Part shown: positions 7,606 through 14,293 of the stretch, in pieces
Position numbering within the stretch: the first letter of the stretch is position 1
How the letters are laid out: every line of letters starts with the position of its first letter
From: JAWXTS01 sp044433305
GTDB lineage: Bacteria > Bacteroidota > Bacteroidia > Bacteroidales > Rikenellaceae
Direction: 5' to 3'
Length of the DNA stretch: 31,280 nt
NCBI GenBank assembly: GCA_044433305.1
Contig: JAWXTS010000011.1
Location: 1-31,280 of the forward strand
The notes under the pieces: model-generated
What the model saw: only the letters and a program-made list of their open reading frames with translations
Told to the model about the DNA's origin: nothing
Databases searched by the model: none
Program-made: the position numbers and the translations under genes

Positions 7606-8373
7606 ATGAGAACAAAAGAAGAACTATCGCAGATTTGTTTGTTTATTGCAGAATATTCTACCCACCTTATGGGAGTTGGAGTTCATACCTCGCGTCTTGT
7701 GCGCAACTCAAAACGTATAGGTCAGGCCTTTGATGTCAAGGTGAATATAGCTGTGCTCTATCGAACAATCATCGTTACTATCATAGACAATCAAACTGGC
7801 AGGGTTTGGAATGAGGTGCTTGATATTCCTGCACAACCTATCAGCTTTGAACATAACTCAGAGCTTAGCGCGCTGAGCTGGGAGGTGCTTGATAAAAAGC
7901 TCTCTTTGGAGCAGCTCAAGCAACGCTATGAGCAGATTATCTCCGTCCCAAAGATTCATCCTTTGTTTGTGCTTATCATGGTGGGTTTGGCCAATGCTTC
8001 GTTCTGCAAGCTTTTTGGTGGCGATGTTATATCTATGGGAATCATTTTCTCTTCTACCATCACGGGTGTATTCTTGCGCCAGCTGATGCAGAAAAAAGAA
8101 TTTAACAAGTATGTTGTATTTACAATGGCGGCCTTTATAGCCTCGCTCTGTGCTTCGACATCGCTTATCTTCGATACCACCTCAGAGATAGCCTTGGCAA
8201 CGAGTATCTTGTTCTTGGTGCCGGGAGTGCCAATGATAAATGGTGTTATCGACATTGTCGAGGGTTATACTCTCACGGGTTTCTCGCGCCTTACTGAGGC
8301 CGCGCTCATTATCGTGTGTCTGGCTCTTGGGCTTTCGTTCACGCTTGTACTAGTAAAAAATAGTTTGATTTAG
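7606..8373 (+). CDS. ThrE/YjjP-type exporter, N-terminal subunit (DUF1212)
   Basis: Inner-membrane protein of 255 residues. Residues 1-115 are hydrophilic and carry the DUF1212 start ('LFIAEYSTHLMGVGVHTSRLVRNSKRIGQAF'-type region); after 'IHPLFVLIMVGLANASFCKLFGGD' come about five membrane segments to residue 252. The length matches E. coli YjjP (about 256), which with YjjB forms a succinate exporter; single-chain relatives (ThrE) export threonine and serine. The partner gene starts three bases after this stop codon, so the two are translationally linked and probably form one transporter. The likely substrate is a fermentation acid or a small amino acid; the sequence does not decide between them. 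Confidence 0.85.
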   Translation: MRTKEELSQICLFIAEYSTHLMGVGVHTSRLVRNSKRIGQAFDVKVNIAVLYRTIIVTIIDNQTGRVWNEVLDIPAQPISFEHNSELSALSWEVLDKKLSLEQLKQRYEQIISVPKIHPLFVLIMVGLANASFCKLFGGDVISMGIIFSSTITGVFLRQLMQKKEFNKYVVFTMAAFIASLCASTSLIFDTTSEIALATSILFLVPGVPMINGVIDIVEGYTLTGFSRLTEAALIIVCLALGLSFTLVLVKNSLI

Positions 8374-8376
8374 ATT

Positions 8377-8868
8377 ATGGTAGCTTTAGATATTCTCTCT
8401 GATGGATTCTTCGCGGCCATTGCTGCTCTTGGCTTTGGTGCAATATCAGATCCTCCCTTGCGTGCCTTTAAGATGATAGCCTTGCTGTCGGCTGTGGGCC
8501 ATGCTAGCAGGTTCTGCCTTATGAGCTACCTTGGGGTCGACATTGCCACCGCCTCGCTCTTTGCCTCGCTGATAATTGGCTTCGGAAGTATGTATCTAGG
8601 GCGCATAGTATATTGCCCTATGACAGTGCTTTATATTCCTGCTCTGTTGCCTATGGTGCCAGGGCGATTTGCATATAACATGGTGTTCTCGATTATCATG
8701 TGTCTGCAATCTATCGACAACCCAGAGGAGTTGGACAAATATATGTCCATGTTGTTCTCTAATGGCCTGATCGCTTCGACGGTGATTTTTGCCCTTGCCG
8801 TGGGTGCTATGATGCCTATGATTTTATTCCCCCATAAAGCCTTTTCACTAACACGTCGCAGACTATAA
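8377..8868 (+). CDS. ThrE/YjjB-type exporter, C-terminal subunit (DUF3815)
   Basis: All-membrane protein of 163 residues with four to five hydrophobic segments. 'AAIAALGFGAISDPPLRAFKMIALLSAVGHASRFCLM' and 'ASLIIGFGSMYLGRIVYCPMTVLYIPALLPMVPGRFAY' are characteristic of the C-terminal half of the ThrE family, with the P-x-x-x-L-P-x-x-PG motif. It matches YjjB in length (about 157) and lies directly behind the YjjP-like gene, so the two supply the halves of the transporter that are fused in ThrE. The next gene begins two bases later. A role in exporting succinate would suit a fermenter that also has pyruvate formate-lyase, but this is inference. Confidence 0.85.
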   Translation: MVALDILSDGFFAAIAALGFGAISDPPLRAFKMIALLSAVGHASRFCLMSYLGVDIATASLFASLIIGFGSMYLGRIVYCPMTVLYIPALLPMVPGRFAYNMVFSIIMCLQSIDNPEELDKYMSMLFSNGLIASTVIFALAVGAMMPMILFPHKAFSLTRRRL

Positions 8869-8870
8869 TC

Positions 8871-9593
8871 ATGTATAATTTCTGGAACACCATCATATAC
8901 TATAATTCGGCTACTTGGCCCATTCAGATAGTTATTACTATCTTGGGTATAGTGTTAACGGCACTGCTGATAAGAAAACCTAGTCGGGGTATTCGACTGG
9001 CGATGAAGATTTATATGATTACCCTTTATTCTTGGGTGTCTATTGCCTACTACCTTATATATAGTGACCAACGCAATCACAACGATGTTATGGCCATCTT
9101 CTGGGGTGTTATGGCTCTGACGTGGCTGTGGGATGCGACCACAAAGTACACCAGCTTTGTGCGTACACACAAGTACGATGCTGTGGCCTACTTGCTGCTT
9201 GCCATGCCCATAGTTTATCCGTTGATTTCGCTTGCGCGAGGACTCAGCTTTCCTGCTATGACTTCGCCCATTATGCCAAGCTCGGTTGTGGTGTTCACGC
9301 TAGGAATACTGCTTCTTTTTGCCCGTAAGGTCAATATGTTGTTGGTGCTGTTCTTGAGTCACTGGACGTTGATAGGGTTGTCTAAGACTCTGCTGTTTAA
9401 GATACCCGAGGACTTCCTTATGGCTCTGGCCACTCTGCCAGCCTTGTATATATTCTTCAGAGAGAACTTCTTGCATGATTTGAAAGTGGAGACCAAGCCT
9501 AAGGCCATACACATAAACTACTTGCTTATAGCTGTGTTTGTTGGGCTTGCACTGTTGCTTATTGCAGGTATGTGCACTTCGGCCGTAGCCTAG
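8871..9593 (+). CDS. DUF6064 family multispanning membrane protein
   Basis: Integral membrane protein of 240 residues with about seven or eight hydrophobic segments and no catalytic motif I can name. The start 'YNFWNTIIYYNSATWPIQI' followed by 'YSWVSIAYYLIYSDQRNHN' and 'ALTWLWDATT' resembles DUF6064 proteins, whose function is unknown. It begins two bases after the YjjB-like gene and is thus the third gene of the exporter operon, perhaps an accessory subunit. Its TAG stop overlaps the stop codon of the convergent DUF1460 gene in the palindrome CTAG (9590-9593). Confidence 0.65.
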   Translation: MYNFWNTIIYYNSATWPIQIVITILGIVLTALLIRKPSRGIRLAMKIYMITLYSWVSIAYYLIYSDQRNHNDVMAIFWGVMALTWLWDATTKYTSFVRTHKYDAVAYLLLAMPIVYPLISLARGLSFPAMTSPIMPSSVVVFTLGILLLFARKVNMLLVLFLSHWTLIGLSKTLLFKIPEDFLMALATLPALYIFFRENFLHDLKVETKPKAIHINYLLIAVFVGLALLLIAGMCTSAVA

Positions 9594-10366
9594 AGGACTT
9601 TCAATCTAAACACTCTTATGCCGCTCCAGTTCTTGTTGTAGGCAAACATCTGCTTTATGCTAAGGCTGCTTATCACCACGCTGCCCTTAGACGATGAGGC
9701 ATGTAACAAACATAGCTTATTGTCGACATATATCGCTAGACCCAGATGAGAAACATCTAGTCCCTGTGTGCTTGTGGTGAAGGCTATTATATCTCCGTCT
9801 TTTATCCACTCTGCGCCATGGTCCTCAATCTCTTGCTTGGGTAGCCACGCGACATACTTGCCGTTGAGGCTGCTCTCTATGTCGGCCATCTTTTCGGTGT
9901 TTTGCTTAGAGTCTTTGAGTTTGCTGTATAGGTGGGGGTGGGTTGACATAAACGAGAGTTCGACCTTCATGCTGTGTGAGCTATGCTCTGCTGTTATGTC
10001 GTCTATAAGGTTGTTGCGCACGCCGTTCTCAGCCCACGCTGTTATATAGTGCAGGCGCGAGGTGTAGCCGTCTATCTCGCCATCCTTGTAACGCACCATG
10101 GCTAGGTTGTCTTCAAAGCCCCTGCCGTTACTCTTTGTTAGAGATTCTGCCAAAACATACTCCACGAAAGTCGTGCAGTCCACATGATTAGTGTCTACCA
10201 CAAGCTGCTCTGGGCCTTGAACCTCAAGTGTCGAGGCTACATATTCTCGTCCCAAGTACTTCTTTGCACTCTCCAGCATTATATTTCTGGACAACTCTTG
10301 GGCTTTAATATTTGGGCCGCCCACAAGGTAGGCGGCCCAAATTAGTGTCACTATTATTTTGTTCAT
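9590..10366 (-). CDS. Secreted DUF1460 (N-acetylmuramoyl-L-alanine amidase-like) protein
   Basis: Product of 258 residues with an N-terminal signal peptide ('MNKIIVTLIWAAYLVGGPNIKAQ', probable cut after about residue 22), so periplasmic. The mature part belongs to DUF1460, an NlpC/P60-fold family with structures described as amidase-like. The nucleophile is Cys64 in 'HVDCTTFVEYVLA'; His207 in 'DVSHLGLAIYV' is the catalytic histidine and His222 may support it. 'DGDIIAFTT' is the usual strand before the His. It starts only 7 bases after the OPT transporter gene, implying one transcript. A peptidoglycan- or peptide-cleaving enzyme with a peptide importer suggests scavenging of wall peptides; the exact bond cut is unknown. 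Confidence 0.85.
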   Translation of the reverse strand: MNKIIVTLIWAAYLVGGPNIKAQELSRNIMLESAKKYLGREYVASTLEVQGPEQLVVDTNHVDCTTFVEYVLAESLTKSNGRGFEDNLAMVRYKDGEIDGYTSRLHYITAWAENGVRNNLIDDITAEHSSHSMKVELSFMSTHPHLYSKLKDSKQNTEKMADIESSLNGKYVAWLPKQEIEDHGAEWIKDGDIIAFTTSTQGLDVSHLGLAIYVDNKLCLLHASSSKGSVVISSLSIKQMFAYNKNWSGIRVFRLKVL

Positions 10367-10373
10367 AGTAGGT

Positions 10374-12365
10374 TTATTTATCAGCTTTCATTGAAGCCTT
10401 AATAAAGTAAACTATAATTAGTGCATAAGCTCCAAGTGCAAGAATCTCTGACATGGCAGTGTTCAACCACGCCTCATTAACTAGGTTGATACCTCCAAAG
10501 CGCATTGCTGCACTGACAACACCCATAAGCGCGCCACCAGCTATGAATCCAGATGCTAGGAGTGTTCCCTTCTCGCCACGCTCGGCATTAACCTTGGCGT
10601 CTGTGCTACGAGAGGTAACATACCAGTTGATGGCTCCACCCACAATAAGAGGAATGTTCAGCTCTAGAGGAATGAACATACCAAGGGCAAAAGCCAAGGC
10701 TGGAACACCGCACAATGTAAGCACTACGGCCATCGCTGCGCCTATACCATATAGCAACCATGGAGCACCCACGCCACTCATCAGAGGTTCGATAACAGCG
10801 GCCATGGCGTTGGCCTGAGGAGCTGCCAGAGCACCATCCGTAAAGCCATAGGTCTTGTTAAGGATAATCATCACACCGCCCACTGTTGCAGCCGAAACTA
10901 TTGTGCCTAGGAATTTCCATATCTCTTGTTTGGCAGGTGTGTTGCCTGTCCAGTAGCCGATTTTAAGGTCTGTTACAAAGCCACCAGCCATAGAAAGTGC
11001 GGTACATACCACGCCACCCATGATTAGCGAAGCCACCATGCCCGAAGGGCCTTTAAGTCCTACGGCCACCATTACAACCGATGCCAAGATAAGGGTCATA
11101 AGAGTCATGCCCGATACAGGGTTTGTGCCCACGATAGCTATGGCATTTGCCGCTACGGTGGTGAACAAGAAAGATATACCTGCTACAAGAATTATCGCCA
11201 CTGCCACATGAACAAGGTTGCCCTGCATAACGCCGAAGTGGAAGAATAGAGCTATCATAAGTATTGTTATGATAGAACCAAAGGCTATGATTTTCATTGA
11301 CAAGTCGCGCTGTGTGCGTGGTGTCTGTTCGTCGCTTTTGTTCTTGTTGCTCATCTCTTTTGAGGCTAGCGATATGGCACTCTTGATGATGCCCCAAGAT
11401 TTGATGATACCTATAACACCTGCCATGGCTATACCTCCAATACCTATGCTCTTGGCATAATACTGGAATATTTGCTCAGGGCTCATGCTGCCCACGGTGC
11501 TTGTTATGTCGGGATTCCAAAGGTTGATTACGCTGTCGCCCCAGATAAGAGCCATCACAGGAACTATGCCCCACCATACAAGTAGTGAACCTGCGCAGAT
11601 GATGGCTGCATATTTAAGTCCCACGATATATCCTAGACCTAGAACCGCGGCTCCAGTGTTGATTTTAAACACAACCTTTGCTTTGTCGGCAAGGGTTTGA
11701 CCAAGGCCACATACTCTTGATGTGAAGTTCTCGTTCCACCATCCGAAGGTTGCCACTATAAAGTCGTATAGACCACCCACAATACCAGCTATAAGTAGAG
11801 GCTTGGCTTGGTTTCCGCCCTTCTCTCCCGAAATTAGCACCTGAGTTGTTGCCGTAGCCTCTGGGAAAGGATACTTGCCGTGCATATCTTTTACGAAATA
11901 TTTACGGAAAGGTATAAGGAATAGAATTCCCAGTACGCCACCCAGCAGTGAGCTGATGAAGATTTGCATAAAGCTGATGCTCATCTCTGGATACTTGGCT
12001 TGCAAGATGTATAGAGCAGGTAGCGTGAAGATGGCTCCTGCCACCACTACGCCCGAACACGCGCCTATGGATTGTATTATTACATTCTCGCCTAGTGAGT
12101 TTTTGCGTTTTGCGGCACCCGAAACACCTACGGCAATGATGGCGATAGGTATGGCCGCCTCAAACACCTGACCCACCTTAAGGCCTAGGTAGGCTGCTGC
12201 TGCCGAAAACAACACAGCCATAACAATACCCCATGTCACAGACCAAAAATTAACCTCAGCATAATTCTTGTTTGGGCTCATCAGTGGCTTGTACTCCTCG
12301 CCCGGTTTCAGTTCGCGGAAGGCGTTCTCTGGTAGCCCCGTAAACTTCTCGTTCTCTTGTTCCAT
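10374..12365 (-). CDS. OPT family oligopeptide transporter
   Basis: Inner-membrane transporter of 663 residues with about 15 or 16 hydrophobic segments after a short cytoplasmic N-terminus. Family features include 'AAAAYLGLKVGQVFEAAIPIAII' near the start, 'GKYPFPEATATTQVLISGEKGG' (about 165-190) and repeated 'GGxxxDLKIGYWTGNTPAKQEIWK'. These are typical of the bacterial OPT branch (TIGR00733 type), which takes up peptides or metal-peptide conjugates by proton symport. The gene has its own promoter (12403-12410) and leads an operon with the DUF1460 enzyme. The long loop at about 330-350 is rich in Lys, Asn and Ser. The substrate is not evident from sequence; peptides released by the cotranscribed enzyme are a reasonable guess. 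Confidence 0.92.
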   Translation of the reverse strand: MEQENEKFTGLPENAFRELKPGEEYKPLMSPNKNYAEVNFWSVTWGIVMAVLFSAAAAYLGLKVGQVFEAAIPIAIIAVGVSGAAKRKNSLGENVIIQSIGACSGVVVAGAIFTLPALYILQAKYPEMSISFMQIFISSLLGGVLGILFLIPFRKYFVKDMHGKYPFPEATATTQVLISGEKGGNQAKPLLIAGIVGGLYDFIVATFGWWNENFTSRVCGLGQTLADKAKVVFKINTGAAVLGLGYIVGLKYAAIICAGSLLVWWGIVPVMALIWGDSVINLWNPDITSTVGSMSPEQIFQYYAKSIGIGGIAMAGVIGIIKSWGIIKSAISLASKEMSNKNKSDEQTPRTQRDLSMKIIAFGSIITILMIALFFHFGVMQGNLVHVAVAIILVAGISFLFTTVAANAIAIVGTNPVSGMTLMTLILASVVMVAVGLKGPSGMVASLIMGGVVCTALSMAGGFVTDLKIGYWTGNTPAKQEIWKFLGTIVSAATVGGVMIILNKTYGFTDGALAAPQANAMAAVIEPLMSGVGAPWLLYGIGAAMAVVLTLCGVPALAFALGMFIPLELNIPLIVGGAINWYVTSRSTDAKVNAERGEKGTLLASGFIAGGALMGVVSAAMRFGGINLVNEAWLNTAMSEILALGAYALIIVYFIKASMKADK

Positions 12366-12402
12366 ATATCTAATCTTTTAGTAGTTTTATTGTATAAAGT
12401 AC

Positions 12403-12410
12403 CAAAGTTA
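12403..12410 (-). promoter_or_regulatory. Promoter -7 element (TAACTTTG) for the OPT-DUF1460 operon
   Basis: Minus-strand TAnnTTTG match about 38 bases before the ATG at 12365, directly downstream of a run of eight T. No good TTG at -33. Confidence 0.55.
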
Positions 12411-12449
12411 TGAAAAAAAAGTGGGATAACGAAATCGCTTATCACAAAA
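12411..12449 (-). terminator. Weak probable terminator after the nitrogenase-like operon
   Basis: On the minus strand an imperfect hairpin (GTGATAAgCG, loop, CGTTATCccAC; two bulges) is followed by eight T (12420-12413). It would separate the nif-like operon from the OPT promoter that begins right behind it. The stem is weak, so read-through is possible. Confidence 0.4.
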
Positions 12450-12459
12450 CGCATTAATA

Positions 12460-13428
12460 CTATTCATTGTAGCTGTTGGCAGCTCTTACTCCATCCTCAA
12501 AATCTCCACCAAAACCATGGCCTGTGATGGCGATAATCTGGGCGTTAACTTGCTCCTGCATATAGTTGCATACGCCTTTTACGTCCATTCCCGTAACCTC
12601 TGATATGGATGATGAAAGCACAAATATTCTTCTTGGCGAGTAGGCATCGTCTAGTTTTAGGATGGCATTCTCAAGCCTCGTTGTGTCGCCCATTACTATC
12701 TCCTGCTGGCTCAGTCCTGTGGTAAAGAGCTTGTCTGTTGTGTCTATGCCTCGCATCATCAAGGTTTTCATTGCATAGGCTGTGGTGCCTGCGGTGCCAT
12801 ACTCCAGAACTATGGCATCTTTCATTTCGAGCAGGGTCCACAGCAGCCCCATACGGTATGATGGCTTAGGTAAGTTTTCTGGTGTTGATAGATTTGTTTT
12901 GGGTCTACGGTCTCTTCCTTTTTTAGAATGGCCAAAGAATAGTTTCATAAGGCTCATTATCTTTTTGTTGGGTAGCCTTGCAAAGGGGGCTGCTGCCTGA
13001 GAGACAAGCTCAAAGCCATGTTCACTGTTCTTGCCCTCGAAGTGGCAGGTTGGGATTACCTTTACGGGTATGCCGTGTTTGCCCTGAGCAGCCTCTGCTA
13101 TGGTGTGGTAATGCTCACCGATTACCTCCGCAACGCAGGTAGTGACCAAAAATAGTGACCGTGGACGGTGCTCGGTGATTACTTTTTCGACAAAAGCTTC
13201 GAGCTTTGATGCTGCACCAAAAGTTATATCGTCGTTGTCGAGCACCAGAGAGAAGCAGTTGTTCTTTGCTCCTCGCATGCCAAGGGTAGACGTTGTATAA
13301 TATGTACATTCTTCGGTGCCGATTATGATCATGGCAGCACCTTTAATCATGCTTATTGCCTTTGCGGCACCCGATAGTGGGCAGCGCATCTGGTCTTTGC
13401 TGACCCCCAGTATAGTAGAGTTATTCAT
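12460..13428 (-). CDS. Minimal nitrogenase component 1-like protein made of two domain-I repeats
   Basis: Cytoplasmic protein of 322 residues; NifD, NifK, BchN and BchB are longer and have three Rossmann-like domains each. Here I see two tandem copies of the first domain only. Copy 1 (about 14-150) is NifK-like: Cys16 in 'RCPLSGA', Cys41 in 'GTEECTYY' and Cys98 in 'TTCVAEVIGEHY' match the three P-cluster ligands of NifK. Copy 2 (about 200-318) repeats the order: 'EYGTAGTTAY', 'TTGLSQQEIVMGDTTRLENA', 'RRIFVLSSSISEVTG', 'GHGFGGDF', but has no cysteine at those places. A basic linker (about 153-178) joins them. Cofactor-binding domains II and III are missing and nothing in the 94 bases downstream continues the frame. 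It overlaps the NifH-like gene by 8 bases. Function unknown; an Fe-protein-driven reductase or electron relay is my inference. Confidence 0.8.
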   Translation of the reverse strand: MNNSTILGVSKDQMRCPLSGAAKAISMIKGAAMIIIGTEECTYYTTSTLGMRGAKNNCFSLVLDNDDITFGAASKLEAFVEKVITEHRPRSLFLVTTCVAEVIGEHYHTIAEAAQGKHGIPVKVIPTCHFEGKNSEHGFELVSQAAAPFARLPNKKIMSLMKLFFGHSKKGRDRRPKTNLSTPENLPKPSYRMGLLWTLLEMKDAIVLEYGTAGTTAYAMKTLMMRGIDTTDKLFTTGLSQQEIVMGDTTRLENAILKLDDAYSPRRIFVLSSSISEVTGMDVKGVCNYMQEQVNAQIIAITGHGFGGDFEDGVRAANSYNE

Positions 13429-14179
13429 CTGTGGTAAGTTTTAGTATTTCCTCTGCCAAATCGTTATAGTCGTGAGCCATCTTAGAATCTTCGATAAACT
13501 CGAATACCGTGCCTCCCAGATTCTCGGCAGTCTGAATCTCGCCCGAGCGAGGTATTTGTTTTACTATCTCTGTGTTCATCTCTTTGCAGGCTTGTTGCAC
13601 CGTTTCAAGCTCGTTTTCTATGTTCTTTGAGTTGAGGATTATCCCGCTGAACTTTGCATACGAGCGTTTCTCAAAGTTTCTGATAGCCTGTGAGATGTTG
13701 TCAGCAGCATACAAGGCCATCATCTCACCCGAAGAAACAATAAAAACCTCCTTTGCATATCCGTCTCTTATGGGCATGGCAAATCCCCCACATACCACAT
13801 CGCCCAGCACGTCATAGAGTACAATGTCTGGTTTATAACGCTCGAATGCTTTTAGCTCGGCCAATCGCTCGAATGCAGTTATTATTCCTCGTCCAGCGCA
13901 GCCAACACCTGGGGCTGGTCCGCCAGACTCTACGCACAGCACACCGCCGAAGCCCTCAAAAACCACGTCTTCCAATTTCAGTTCGTTGCCCTTGGCTTTT
14001 ATTTGTTCAAGCACTGTGGGTATGCGATTTGCTCCCATCAGGTTCTTTGTTGAGTCGGCCTTGGGGTCGCATCCTATCTGCATCACTTTGTAGCCTTTGA
14101 GTGCAAGGGCTGCCGATAGGTTAGATGTTGTGGTAGACTTGCCTATGCCGCCCTTTCCATAAATTGCTATTTTTCTCAT
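13421..14179 (-). CDS. NifH-type iron protein (nitrogenase reductase-like ATPase)
   Basis: P-loop ATPase of 252 residues in the NifH/BchL/CfbC family; dimers bridge one [4Fe-4S] cluster and pass electrons to a component 1 partner with ATP hydrolysis. The deviant Walker A 'GKGGIGKSTTT' (8-18) has Lys10 and Lys15; switch residues Asp39 and Asp43 lie in 'GCDPKADST'; cluster ligands are Cys94 in 'GVGCAGRGI' and Cys130 in 'DVLGDVVCGGFAMPIR', with Asp123 and Asp127 of switch II. All functional residues are thus kept. The length is slightly short because the NifH C-terminal tail is missing. It is the first gene of the operon, overlapping its partner. No nifE, nifN, nifB, bch or cfb gene is nearby, so it is best placed among group IV or other nitrogenase-like proteins. 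Confidence 0.92.
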   Translation of the reverse strand: MRKIAIYGKGGIGKSTTTSNLSAALALKGYKVMQIGCDPKADSTKNLMGANRIPTVLEQIKAKGNELKLEDVVFEGFGGVLCVESGGPAPGVGCAGRGIITAFERLAELKAFERYKPDIVLYDVLGDVVCGGFAMPIRDGYAKEVFIVSSGEMMALYAADNISQAIRNFEKRSYAKFSGIILNSKNIENELETVQQACKEMNTEIVKQIPRSGEIQTAENLGGTVFEFIEDSKMAHDYNDLAEEILKLTTDE

Positions 14180-14209
14180 GTCTTTTTTTCGTTGTTAATT
14201 ATTATATCG

Positions 14210-14217
14210 CAAAGGTA
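14210..14217 (-). promoter_or_regulatory. Promoter -7 element (TACCTTTG) for the nitrogenase-like operon
   Basis: Minus-strand TACCTTTG about 30 bases before the ATG at 14179. No TTG at -33, in keeping with activator dependence. With the araC promoter it forms a 9-base inverted repeat (CAAAGGTAG 14210-14218, CTACCTTTG 14281-14289). Confidence 0.6.
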
Positions 14218-14220
14218 GGG

Positions 14221-14268
14221 CTATTGTTTGTTCTCGAATAATTAAATTGTTACCACTATTGTATGTTT
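14221..14268. repeat. Direct repeat in the divergent araC/nifH-like control region (candidate operator)
   Basis: CTATTGTTTGTTC (14221-14233) recurs as CTATTGTATGTTT (14256-14268), 11 of 13 bases equal, spaced 35 bases start to start. A third, inverted partial copy GAACAAA (14272-14278) mirrors TTTGTTC (14227-14233). AraC proteins bind direct repeats, so this is a candidate operator set. Confidence 0.5.
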
Positions 14269-14281
14269 TAGGAACAAATAC

Positions 14282-14289
14282 TACCTTTG
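14282..14289 (+). promoter_or_regulatory. Promoter -7 element (TACCTTTG) for the AraC-type regulator gene
   Basis: Perfect TAnnTTTG ending five bases before the ATG at 14294. Transcription would start at or within the start codon, so the mRNA would be leaderless, or translation starts later (for example Met23 at 14360). Confidence 0.5.
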
Positions 14290-14293
14290 AACC

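Noticed and set aside
7606..8868. A frameshifted single thrE gene
   Set aside because: Both reading frames are complete, each begins with ATG, and the two-gene form (as YjjP and YjjB) is well known.
10453..12171. Several 60-120 codon frames opposite the OPT transporter gene
   Set aside because: They are antisense shadows of hydrophobic codons, rich in Pro, Ala, Ile and Met, with no start signals.
12460..14179. True nitrogen fixation genes
   Set aside because: The component 1-like protein lacks the cofactor domains, there is only one small subunit gene, and no nifB, nifE or nifN is present.
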